In this document: one piece after another, positions 21,950-29,517 of the stretch
How the letters are laid out: each line of letters starts with the position of its first letter
How positions within the stretch are numbered: position 1 is the stretch's first letter
NCBI RefSeq assembly: GCF_004795035.1
Contig: NZ_SSBK01000051.1
Location: forward strand, 1-34,556
Source: Streptomyces sp. A0958
GTDB lineage: Bacteria > Actinomycetota > Actinomycetes > Streptomycetales > Streptomycetaceae
Length of the DNA: 34,556 nucleotides
Reading direction: 5' to 3'
Notes under the pieces: model-generated
Databases searched by the model: none
The model's input: the letters and a program-made list of their open reading frames with translations, nothing else
What the model was told of the DNA's origin: nothing
Made by a program: the position numbers and the translations under genes

Positions 21950-23356
21950 GTGATCGCCCTTTCCCTCGCCGAGATCGCCGAAATCGTCGGCGGGCAGACG
22001 CACGACATACCGAATCCGGCGGCAACCGTCAGCGGGCCGGTCGTCATCGACTCCCGGAAGGTGACCCCGGGCTGCCTCTTCGTCGCCTTCGCCGGCGAAC
22101 GGGCCGACGGCCACGACTACGCCGAGCGCGCCGTCGAGGCGGGCGCGGCCCTCGTCCTGGCCACCCGCCCGGTCGGCGTCCCCGCGATCGTCGTGGACGA
22201 CGTGGTGGCGGCCCTCGGCGCGCTCTCCCGCGCCGTCGTCGCCCGTCTCGGCGCCACCGTCGTCGCCCTCACCGGCTCCGCGGGCAAGACCTCCACCAAG
22301 GACCTCATCGCGCAGCTCCTGGAGCGCAAGGGGCCCACCGTCTACCCGGAGGGCAACCTCAACAACGAGATCGGCCTCCCGCTCACCGCGCTGCGCGCCA
22401 CCGACGAGACCCGGCACCTGGTCCTCGAAATGGGCGCCCGCTACATCGGCGACATCCGCTACCTCACCGGACTCGTCCCGCCGCGCATCGGCCTCGTGCT
22501 CAACGTCGGCAGCGCGCACATCGGCGAGTTCGGCGGCAAGGAGCAGATCGCGCAGGCCAAGGGCGAGATGGTCGAGTCGCTGCCCGAGGACGGCGTCGCC
22601 GTGCTGAACGCCGACGACCCCCTCGTACGCGCCATGGCCTCCCGCACCAAGGCCCGGGTGGTGCTCTTCGGCGAAGCCGCGGATGCGGACGTACGGGGTG
22701 AGAACGTCCACCTCACCGACGACGGACGCCCCGCGTTCCGGCTCCACACACCCACCGGGTGCAGCGATGTGACCATGCGCCTGTACGGTGAGCACCACGT
22801 GTCGAACGCGCTCGCCGCGGCCGCCGTCGCCCATGAGCTGGGCCTGTCCGCAGACGAGATCGCCGAAGCGCTCTCCGAGGCGGGCACCCTCTCCCGCTGG
22901 CGCATGGAGGTCACCGAGCGTCCGGACGGCGTGACGTTCGTCAATGACGCCTACAACGCCAACCCCGAATCCATGAAGGCCGCGCTGCGCGCGCTGGTCG
23001 CCATGGGGAAGGGGCGTCGTACGTGGGCGGTGCTCGGCCTCATGGCCGAGCTCGGCGACGCCTCGCTCGCCGAGCACGACGCGGTCGGACGGCTCGCCGT
23101 CCGGCTCAACGTCAGCAAGCTCGTCGCGGTCGGGGGCAGAGAAGCCTCCTGGCTGCAACTGGGCGCATACAACGAGGGTTCGTGGGGTGAGGAGTCGGTG
23201 CACGTGTCCGACGCACAGGCTGCCGTCGACCTGTTGCGCAGGGAACTGCGCCCGGGAGACGTCGTGCTGGTGAAGGCGTCCCGGTCGGTCGGCCTGGAGC
23301 AGGTCGTAACGGCACTGCTGGAGAACGCGACCGAGGGCGAGGTCGCGGGCCGATGA
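21950..23356 (+). CDS. murF: UDP-MurNAc-tripeptide: D-alanyl-D-alanine ligase
   Basis: A 468-residue cytoplasmic ligase completing the UDP-MurNAc-pentapeptide. The N-terminal MurF substrate domain (IDSRKVTPGCLFVAFAGE, about 29-46) precedes the P-loop GSAGKTSTK (109-117, Lys113). Family signatures EGNLNNEIGLPLT and LEMGARYIGDI follow. The C-terminal ligand domain includes FVNDAYNANPESMKAAL. The GTG at 21950 starts 4 bp after the murE stop, with AGGGA upstream. The last four bases (ATGA) are shared with mraY, indicating translational coupling. Length and motifs are normal. Confidence 0.96.
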   Translation: MIALSLAEIAEIVGGQTHDIPNPAATVSGPVVIDSRKVTPGCLFVAFAGERADGHDYAERAVEAGAALVLATRPVGVPAIVVDDVVAALGALSRAVVARLGATVVALTGSAGKTSTKDLIAQLLERKGPTVYPEGNLNNEIGLPLTALRATDETRHLVLEMGARYIGDIRYLTGLVPPRIGLVLNVGSAHIGEFGGKEQIAQAKGEMVESLPEDGVAVLNADDPLVRAMASRTKARVVLFGEAADADVRGENVHLTDDGRPAFRLHTPTGCSDVTMRLYGEHHVSNALAAAAVAHELGLSADEIAEALSEAGTLSRWRMEVTERPDGVTFVNDAYNANPESMKAALRALVAMGKGRRTWAVLGLMAELGDASLAEHDAVGRLAVRLNVSKLVAVGGREASWLQLGAYNEGSWGEESVHVSDAQAAVDLLRRELRPGDVVLVKASRSVGLEQVVTALLENATEGEVAGR

Positions 23357-24423
23357 GGCAGATCCTCTTCGCGGGAGCCATCGGGCTCTTCCTGACCCTG
23401 GTCGGCACTCCGCTGCTGATCAAGCTCCTGGCCCGCAAGGGATACGGGCAGTTCATCCGGGACGACGGGCCGCGCACGCACGGCTCCAAGAAGGGCACGC
23501 CCACGATGGGCGGCATCGCCTTCATCCTGGCGACGCTCATCGCGTACTTCCTGGCGAAGGTGATCACCGGCGAGGAGATGCGCTTCTCCGGTTTGCTGGT
23601 CCTCTTCCTGATGGCCGGCATGGGTCTCGTCGGCTTCCTCGACGACTACATCAAGATCGTCAAGCAGCGCTCGCTCGGTCTGCGGGCGAAGGCGAAGATG
23701 GCCGGCCAGCTGATAGTCGGGATCGCCTTCGCGGTGCTCTCGCTCCAGTTCGCCGACGCCCGGGGCAACACCCCGGCGTCCACCAAGCTCTCCTTCGTCG
23801 AGGACTTCGGCTGGTCGGTCGGCCCGGTGATCTTCGTGGTCTGGGCCCTCTTCATGATTCTCGCCATGTCCAACGGCGTGAACCTGACGGACGGTCTGGA
23901 CGGCCTCGCCACCGGTGCGTCGGTGATGGTCTTCGGCGCGTACACCTTCATCGGGCTCTGGCAGTTCCAGGAGTCCTGCGCCAACGCCAACACCCTCACC
24001 AATCCGAGCGCCTGTTTCGAAGTGCGCGATCCGCTCGACCTCGCGGTCGTGGCCTCCGCGCTGATGGGCTCCTGCTTCGGCTTCCTGTGGTGGAACACCT
24101 CCCCGGCCAAGATCTTCATGGGGGACACCGGTTCGCTCGCCCTCGGCGGCGCGCTCGCGGGACTCGCGATCTGCTCCCGCACCGAGTTCCTGATGGCGGT
24201 GCTCGGCGGCCTCTTCGTGATGATCACGATGTCCGTCGTCATCCAGGTCGGCTCGTTCAAGATGACCGGCAGGCGCGTCTTCCGCATGGCCCCACTCCAG
24301 CACCACTTCGAACTCAAGGGGTGGTCCGAAGTCCTTGTCGTGGTCCGCTTCTGGATCATCCAGGGCATGTGCGTGATCGTCGGACTCGGCCTCTTCTACG
24401 CAGGATGGGCAGCCAAGAAGTGA
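23353..24423 (+). CDS. mraY: Phospho-N-acetylmuramoyl-pentapeptide transferase
   Basis: A 356-residue polytopic membrane enzyme (about ten helices) that transfers phospho-MurNAc-pentapeptide to undecaprenyl phosphate, making lipid I. Catalytic and substrate motifs are all present: GTPTMGG (about 49-55), FLDDYIK (the Asp pair, about 95-101), NGVNLTDGLDGLA, IFMGDTGSLALGG and APLQHHFELKGW. The HHFE loop is the classical family mark. The ATG overlaps the murF stop (ATGA), and its own stop overlaps the murD GTG (GTGA). A periplasmic loop holds two Cys (QESCANANTLTNPSACFE) that may form a disulfide. Confidence 0.97.
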   Translation: MRQILFAGAIGLFLTLVGTPLLIKLLARKGYGQFIRDDGPRTHGSKKGTPTMGGIAFILATLIAYFLAKVITGEEMRFSGLLVLFLMAGMGLVGFLDDYIKIVKQRSLGLRAKAKMAGQLIVGIAFAVLSLQFADARGNTPASTKLSFVEDFGWSVGPVIFVVWALFMILAMSNGVNLTDGLDGLATGASVMVFGAYTFIGLWQFQESCANANTLTNPSACFEVRDPLDLAVVASALMGSCFGFLWWNTSPAKIFMGDTGSLALGGALAGLAICSRTEFLMAVLGGLFVMITMSVVIQVGSFKMTGRRVFRMAPLQHHFELKGWSEVLVVVRFWIIQGMCVIVGLGLFYAGWAAKK

Positions 24424-25847
24424 GCAACGCGGACTGGCAGGGCAAGCACGTCACGGTCGCCGGACTCGGGGTCTCCGGAGTCCCGGCGGCCCGGGTGCTG
24501 CACGGCCTCGGCGCCGTCGTCACCGTCGTCAACGACGGGGACGACGAGCGCTCGCGCGCCCAGGCCGCCGAGCTGGAGGCGCAGGGCATCACCGTGCGCC
24601 TCGGCGACGGCGACACCCTGCCCGCGTCCACCGAACTCGTCGTCACCGCCCCCGGCTGGAAGCCCGGCAAGCCGCTGTTCGCAGCGGCCGCCGACGCGGG
24701 CGTCCCGGTCTGGGGCGACGTCGAACTCGCCTGGCGTCTGCGCGGGCGGGACGGCAAGGAACCAGCACCCTGGCTCGCGGTCACCGGCACCAACGGCAAG
24801 ACCACGACGGTGCGGATGCTCGCCTCCATCCTGGAGGCCGCCGGGCTGCGCACCGCCGCCGTCGGCAACATCGGCGTCTCCCTCCTGGACGCCGTGGCCG
24901 GCGAGCAGACGTACGACGTGCTCGCCGTCGAACTCTCCAGCTACCAGCTGCACTGGGCGCCCTCGCTGCGCGCCCACTCCGCCGCCGTGCTCAACCTGGC
25001 CCCCGACCACCTCGACTGGCACGGCTCCATGGAGGCGTACGCCGCCGACAAGGGCCGGATCTACGAGGGCAACCGGGTCGCCTGCGTCTACAACGCCGCG
25101 GACCGCGCCACCGAGGACCTGGTGCGCGAGGCGGACGTCGAGGAGGGGTGCCGGGCCATCGGCTTCACCCTCGCCACCCCCGGGCCCTCGCAGCTCGGCG
25201 TGGTCGACGGCATCCTCGTGGACCGGGCCTTCGTGCAGAACCGGCAGAAGCAGGCCCAGGAGCTCGCCGAGGTCGCCGACGTCAACCCGCCGGCCCCGCA
25301 CAACATCGCCAACGCCCTCGCCGCCGCCGCCCTGGCCCGCGCCTTCGGCGTCGAGCCCGCCGCCGTGCGCGACGGGCTGCGCAACTTCCGCCCCGACCCG
25401 CACCGCATCGAGCACGTCGCGGACGTCGACCGGGTCGCGTACGTGGACGACTCCAAGGCCACCAACACGCACGCCGCCGAAGCCTCCCTCGCCGCCTACG
25501 ACTCCATCGTCTGGATCGCCGGCGGCCTGGCCAAGGGCGCCACGTTCGACGAGCTGGTGACCGGCTGTGCCGAGCGCCTGCGGGGCGTCGTGCTGATGGG
25601 CGCGGACCGGGCCCTGATCCGCGAAGCCCTCGCGCGACACGCCCCCGAGGTCCCGGTGGTCGACCTCGACCGGACCGACACTGGGGCGATGTCCGAGGCG
25701 GTCCGCGAGGCGGCACGGCTCGCCCGGCCGGGAGACACCGTACTGATGGCCCCGGCCTGCGCCTCCATGGACATGTTCGTCAACTACAACAAGCGGGGCG
25801 AGGCCTTCGCGGACGCCGTCCGCGCACGCGCCGCCGAGAGCGCCTGA
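24420..25847 (+). CDS. murD: UDP-MurNAc-L-alanine: D-glutamate ligase
   Basis: A 475-residue cytoplasmic ligase adding D-Glu to UDP-MurNAc-L-Ala. The N-terminal Rossmann-like domain opens with VTVAGLGVSGVPAARVL (about 11-27), which binds the UDP part. The P-loop is GTNGKTTT (123-130, Lys127). Family motifs ELSSYQL, NLAPDHLDWH, HRIEHV and YVDDSKATNTHA are complete. The GTG at 24420 overlaps the mraY stop by four bases (GTGA), so translation depends on the upstream gene. Downstream, 112 bp of strongly folding spacer separates it from ftsW. MurC, which makes its substrate, is not in this window. Confidence 0.96.
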   Translation: MSNADWQGKHVTVAGLGVSGVPAARVLHGLGAVVTVVNDGDDERSRAQAAELEAQGITVRLGDGDTLPASTELVVTAPGWKPGKPLFAAAADAGVPVWGDVELAWRLRGRDGKEPAPWLAVTGTNGKTTTVRMLASILEAAGLRTAAVGNIGVSLLDAVAGEQTYDVLAVELSSYQLHWAPSLRAHSAAVLNLAPDHLDWHGSMEAYAADKGRIYEGNRVACVYNAADRATEDLVREADVEEGCRAIGFTLATPGPSQLGVVDGILVDRAFVQNRQKQAQELAEVADVNPPAPHNIANALAAAALARAFGVEPAAVRDGLRNFRPDPHRIEHVADVDRVAYVDDSKATNTHAAEASLAAYDSIVWIAGGLAKGATFDELVTGCAERLRGVVLMGADRALIREALARHAPEVPVVDLDRTDTGAMSEAVREAARLARPGDTVLMAPACASMDMFVNYNKRGEAFADAVRARAAESA

Positions 25848-25863
25848 CGGGCCCGGCCGCCGC

Positions 25864-25937
25864 GCCGTACCGTCCCGGGCCACCGGGGCGCGTACGGCTG
25901 TGCCGGGGCGGGGCCTCGGCACCGGAGCCCCGGGCAC
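25864..25937 (+). other. Two adjacent stem-loops between murD and ftsW
   Basis: First stem: GCCGTAC (25864-25870) with GTACGGC (25892-25898). Second: GTGCCGGGGC (25900-25909) with GCCCCGGGCAC (25927-25937), with one bulged base. The left arm of the second stem can pair instead with CGGCAC (25917-25922), giving a competing fold. Together they fill most of the 112-bp gap before the ftsW ribosome site. A partial terminator or an attenuator is possible. Confidence 0.45.
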
Positions 25938-25959
25938 GAGCAGTGGAGGGGACAGGGAC

Positions 25960-27294
25960 ATGCCGGCCGAAGAGAGCTTGCGCGTACGGCCCGCCGCCAA
26001 GGCCCGGCGCCCCGCGGCGGTACGCGCCCGGAGCACGGGCAGCCCCCGCAGCCCCCGCGGCGGCGGTGCACGGCGGCTGTACGAGCAGGCACGGCGGGCC
26101 TGGGACCGCCCGCTGACGGCGTACTACGTGATCCTGGGCGCGGGGCTCCTGATCACCGTGCTCGGCCTGGTGATGGTCTACTCCGCCTCGATGATCAAGG
26201 CCCTGGAACTCGGCAAGCCGGGCACCTACTTCTTCCGCAAGCAGTTCCTGGCCGCCGTGATCGGGGCCGGGCTGATGGCGATCGCCGCCCGGATGCCGGT
26301 CAAACTGCACCGGGCGCTGGCCTACCCGCTGCTCATGGGCGCCGTCTTCCTGATGGTGCTGGTCCAGGTGCCGGGGATAGGGATGTCGGTCAACGGCAAC
26401 CGCAACTGGCTCTACCTGGGCGGCCCCTTCCAGCTCCAGCCCAGCGAGTTCGGCAAGCTGGCCCTCGTGCTGTGGGGGGCGGACCTGCTCGCCCGCAAAC
26501 AGGACAAGCGGCTGCTGGCCCAGTGGAAGCACATGCTCGTGCCACTGGTCCCGGTCGCCTTCATGCTGCTCGGGCTGATCATGCTCGGCGGCGACATGGG
26601 CACTGCGATCATTCTCACGGCCATCCTCTTCGGACTGCTCTGGCTGGCCGGTGCGCCGACCCGGCTGTTCGCCGGAGTGCTCGCCACCGCCGGACTCATC
26701 GGCTTCCTGCTGATCAAGACCAGCCCCAACCGGATGTCCCGGCTGGACTGCATGGGGGCCAGCGAACCCGGCCCCGGCGGCTCGTGCTGGCAGGCCGTGC
26801 ACGGCATCTATGCTCTGGCGTCGGGCGGATGGTTCGGATCGGGGCTCGGCGCAAGTGTGGAAAAATGGGGTCAACTTCCCGAACCCCACACGGACTTCAT
26901 CTTCGCCATCACCGGGGAGGAACTGGGGTTGGCGGGGACGCTGTCGGTAGTCGCCCTCTTCGCGGCTCTAGGCTATGCGGGTATCCGCGTGGCGGGACGC
27001 ACGGAGGACCCCTTCGTGAGGTACGCAGCGGGAGGTGTGACCACCTGGATCACGGCGCAGGCCGTGATCAACATCGGTGCGGTGCTCGGCCTGCTGCCGA
27101 TCGCCGGTGTCCCGCTCCCGCTGTTCTCCTACGGGGGGTCGGCCCTGCTGCCGACCATGTTCGCCGTCGGGCTGCTGATCGCGTTCGCGCGGGACGAGCC
27201 CGCCGCGAAGGCGGCCCTGGCCGTGCGGAGGCCCGGGGTGAGATGGAAGACGATGAGACGGCGCGTCAAGAAGCGTCCGTCCGGAGAGCGGTGA
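25960..27294 (+). CDS. ftsW: Septal peptidoglycan glycosyltransferase FtsW
   Basis: A 444-residue SEDS-family membrane protein that polymerises lipid II at the septum together with FtsI. A ~45-residue Arg-rich cytoplasmic N-terminus precedes about ten helices. SEDS signatures: VMVYSASM in the first helix, NGNRNWLYLG, QPSEFGKLALVLW, GGDMGTAI, the loop PEPHTDFIFAITGEELGL, and PLPLFSYGGSALL near the end. The ATG at 25960 is preceded by GGAGGGG; an in-frame start 20 codons upstream lacks this. The tail is very basic (RWKTMRRRVKKRPSGER). murG begins 6 bp after the stop. Confidence 0.96.
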   Translation: MPAEESLRVRPAAKARRPAAVRARSTGSPRSPRGGGARRLYEQARRAWDRPLTAYYVILGAGLLITVLGLVMVYSASMIKALELGKPGTYFFRKQFLAAVIGAGLMAIAARMPVKLHRALAYPLLMGAVFLMVLVQVPGIGMSVNGNRNWLYLGGPFQLQPSEFGKLALVLWGADLLARKQDKRLLAQWKHMLVPLVPVAFMLLGLIMLGGDMGTAIILTAILFGLLWLAGAPTRLFAGVLATAGLIGFLLIKTSPNRMSRLDCMGASEPGPGGSCWQAVHGIYALASGGWFGSGLGASVEKWGQLPEPHTDFIFAITGEELGLAGTLSVVALFAALGYAGIRVAGRTEDPFVRYAAGGVTTWITAQAVINIGAVLGLLPIAGVPLPLFSYGGSALLPTMFAVGLLIAFARDEPAAKAALAVRRPGVRWKTMRRRVKKRPSGER

Positions 27295-27300
27295 ATTTCG

Positions 27301-28395
27301 GTGCATGTCGTACTCGCCGGCGGGGGGACCGCCGGCCACATCGAGCCCGCGCTTGCCCTCGCAGACGCCCTGCGCAGGCAGGACCCGAGCGTGGGGATCA
27401 CCGCTCTCGGCACGGAGCGCGGACTCGAGACCAGGCTCGTACCCGAGCGGGGGTACGAACTCGCCCTGATCCCGGCCGTACCGCTGCCGCGCAAGCCGAC
27501 CCCCGAACTCATCACCGTCCCGGGCCGGCTGCGCGGCACCATCAAGGCCGCCGAGCAGATCCTCGAACGCACCAGGGCCGACTGCGTGGTCGGCTTCGGT
27601 GGTTACGTCGCCCTGCCCGGCTACCTGGCCGCCAAGCGCGCCGGCGTCCCGATCGTGGTCCACGAGGCCAACGCCCGCCCAGGCCTGGCCAACAAGATCG
27701 GCTCGCGGTACGCGCACGGCGTCGCCGTCTCCACGCCCGAGAGCAAGCTGCGCGGCGCCCGCTACATCGGCATCCCGCTGCGCCGCACCATCGCCACCCT
27801 GGACCGGGCCCGGGTACGCCCCGAGGCGCGCGCCGCGTTCGGCCTCGACCCCAACCTCCCGACGCTGCTGGTCTCCGGCGGCTCGCAGGGCGCCCGCCAC
27901 CTCAACGAGGTGGTCCAGCGGGTCGCGCCGCTGCTCCAGCGCTCCGGCATCCAGATCCTGCACGTGGTCGGCCCGAAGAACGAATTGCCGCGCGTGGACA
28001 ACATGCCGGGGATGCCCCCCTACATCCCGGTACCGTACGTGGACCGGATGGATCTCGCGTACGCCGCGGCCGACATGATGCTCTGCCGTGCGGGCGCGAT
28101 GACCGTCGCCGAACTCTCCGCCGTCGGGCTGCCCGCCGCCTACGTCCCGTTGCCCATCGGCAACGGCGAACAGCGGCTGAACGCCCAGCCGGTGGTCAAC
28201 GCCGGCGGCGGCCTGCTGGTGGACGACGCCGCGCTCACCCCCGAGTGGGTGCAGGGCAACGTCCTGCCGGTGCTGTCCGATCCGCACCGATTGTATGAAA
28301 TGTCCCGCGCCGCCGCGGAGTTCGGCCGCCGGGACGCCGACGATCTTCTGGTCGGCATGGTGTACGAGGCGATTGCCGCACGTCGTAACGCGTGA
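27301..28395 (+). CDS. murG: UDP-GlcNAc: lipid I GlcNAc transferase MurG
   Basis: A 364-residue GT-B glycosyltransferase on the inner membrane face that converts lipid I to lipid II. The N-terminal lipid-I loop reads VLAGGGTAGHIEPALALADAL (about 4-24; the usual Pro after His-x is present). GFGGYVALPGYLAAKRAGVP and HEANARPGLANK follow. The UDP-GlcNAc domain has LLVSGGSQGARHLN and the donor-binding loop RAGAMTVAELSAVGLPAAYVPLP. The GTG at 27301 lies 6 bp after ftsW, with GGAGAG upstream. It ends 7 nt before a perfect 12-bp stem-loop that separates it from ftsQ. Confidence 0.97.
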   Translation: MHVVLAGGGTAGHIEPALALADALRRQDPSVGITALGTERGLETRLVPERGYELALIPAVPLPRKPTPELITVPGRLRGTIKAAEQILERTRADCVVGFGGYVALPGYLAAKRAGVPIVVHEANARPGLANKIGSRYAHGVAVSTPESKLRGARYIGIPLRRTIATLDRARVRPEARAAFGLDPNLPTLLVSGGSQGARHLNEVVQRVAPLLQRSGIQILHVVGPKNELPRVDNMPGMPPYIPVPYVDRMDLAYAAADMMLCRAGAMTVAELSAVGLPAAYVPLPIGNGEQRLNAQPVVNAGGGLLVDDAALTPEWVQGNVLPVLSDPHRLYEMSRAAAEFGRRDADDLLVGMVYEAIAARRNA

Positions 28396-28402
28396 GGCGG
28401 GC

Positions 28403-28430
28403 GGGTCCGGGGGCGATGGCCCCCGGACCC
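28403..28430 (+). terminator. Perfect 12-bp stem-loop between murG and ftsQ
   Basis: GGGTCCGGGGGC (28403-28414), loop GATG, then GCCCCCGGACCC (28419-28430). It begins 7 nt after the murG stop and ends shortly before the ftsQ ribosome site AAGGAG. It looks like a terminator or mRNA 3'-end stabiliser inside the cluster. There is no U-tract, so read-through is plausible. Confidence 0.65.
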
Positions 28431-28446
28431 GGCATAAGGAGCGAGC

Positions 28447-29241
28447 GTGGCCGGACCGACGACCGCCCAGCGCGGTGCAGGGAAGCAGGAGGACGCCCCG
28501 GACCGGCCGCCGCGCCCACGCGCCGAGGGGCGCCGTATTTCCCGGCGCCGACTGCTGATCCTGATCGCCGCGGCCGTGCTGCTGCTCGGCTCCGGCGCCG
28601 TCTGGGCGCTCTACGGCTCTTCCTGGCTCCGGGTCGAACAGGTCAGGATCACCGGGGTCCGAGTGCTGACGCCGGCCCAGGTGGAGAACGCGGCCCGGGT
28701 ACCGATGGGTTCCCCGCTCGTATCCGTGGACACCGGCGCGATCGAGAAAAGGTTGCGCCAGAAGTTGCCTCGTATCGACTCGGTGGATGTCGTACGGTCA
28801 TGGCCGCACGGCATCGGACTTAAGGTGACCGAGCGAAATCCGGTCCTTTTGGTGAAAAAGGGCGCAAAGTTCATTGAAGTGGACGCCAAGGGTGTGCGTT
28901 TCGCCACGGTGGACAAGGCGCCCGGGCGCGTGCCTCTGCTGGAGACGGCCACTGGCCGGTCCGCGAGCCTGCGCCGTTTCGGGGCCGACCGGCTGGTGCG
29001 GGAAGCGGTCCGGGTCGCGGGCGATCTCCCGGGTGGCGTCGCCGAGGACACCCGCGTCGTGCGGGTCGCCTCCTACGACGCCATCTCCCTGGAGCTCACC
29101 GGGGACCGCACGGTGATCTGGGGAAGTGGTGAACAGGGTGCGGTGAAGGCGAAAGTTCTCACCGCTCTCATGAAAGCCGCCCCCAAAGCGGGACACTTCG
29201 ACGTGAGTGCACCCACCGCTCCCGCGGTGTCGGGTAGTTGA
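28447..29241 (+). CDS. ftsQ: Cell division protein FtsQ
   Basis: A 264-residue bitopic divisome protein (FtsQ/DivIB). A basic N-terminal tail (1-35) and one membrane helix (36-57) are followed by a POTRA domain (about 62-132, starting WLRVEQVRITGVRVLTPAQV, with VVRSWPHGIGLKVTERNPV). The beta domain (about 133-248) should contact FtsL and its partner. The GTG at 28447 follows AAGGAGCG. Upstream, a stem-loop parts it from murG; downstream lies a 276-bp regulatory gap before ftsZ. From the literature, Streptomyces ftsQ mutants grow but cannot sporulate properly. Confidence 0.95.
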   Translation: MAGPTTAQRGAGKQEDAPDRPPRPRAEGRRISRRRLLILIAAAVLLLGSGAVWALYGSSWLRVEQVRITGVRVLTPAQVENAARVPMGSPLVSVDTGAIEKRLRQKLPRIDSVDVVRSWPHGIGLKVTERNPVLLVKKGAKFIEVDAKGVRFATVDKAPGRVPLLETATGRSASLRRFGADRLVREAVRVAGDLPGGVAEDTRVVRVASYDAISLELTGDRTVIWGSGEQGAVKAKVLTALMKAAPKAGHFDVSAPTAPAVSGS

Positions 29242-29517
29242 CGCGTATTCGGCCTGGCCAGCACCCTGGTTGGTCAGCGCTACGGGTGATCACATAGGGT
29301 GAAAAGAAAAACGGGAGGTTCGGCGTGTTCGTTGAACGGGCGCCACTTGTCGACTTAGTGTCCTGTTCGGAAGAGTCCATGAAGCAGACACACTGGTAAC
29401 CCTAAACTTCAGCGTTAGGGTTTGGGTCGGCGTTCGGACCGTCCCAATCGGCATCCGTCGTCGCGGCGGGATCACCGCGAAGCGACGACACGTAACTCGA
29501 GGCGAGAGGCCTTCGAC
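29242..29517 (+). promoter_or_regulatory. ftsZ upstream regulatory region
   Basis: 276 bp between ftsQ and ftsZ with no gene. From the literature, Streptomyces ftsZ has several promoters here, one induced for sporulation. What I see: TTGGTC (29270-29275), 17 bp, CATAGG (29293-29298), a possible promoter; GTGTC at 29358-29362 and GACAC at 29387-29391 and 29487-29491, the core motif of the sporulation regulator WhiA; and TAAACT at 29403-29408 as a possible -10 inside an inverted repeat. Confidence 0.65.
29398..29422. repeat. AACCCTAA/TTAGGGTT inverted repeat before ftsZ
   Basis: AACCCTAA (29398-29405) and TTAGGGTT (29415-29422) are perfect 8-bp arms around a 9-nt spacer. This is unusually A/T-rich for the window. 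The repeat lies 96-120 bp upstream of the ftsZ start and overlaps a possible -10 element, as an operator would. Confidence 0.55.

Noticed and set aside
29398..29422. Telomere-like repeat
   Set aside because: TTAGGG here is a single inverted repeat, not a tandem array, and Streptomyces telomeres are different palindromic ends.
29422..29517. A 32-residue N-terminal extension of FtsZ from an upstream ATG
   Set aside because: The sequence is unlike any FtsZ N-terminus, lies in the promoter region and overlaps the AACCCTAA/TTAGGGTT repeat. The GTG at 29518 has a ribosome site and the known N-terminus.
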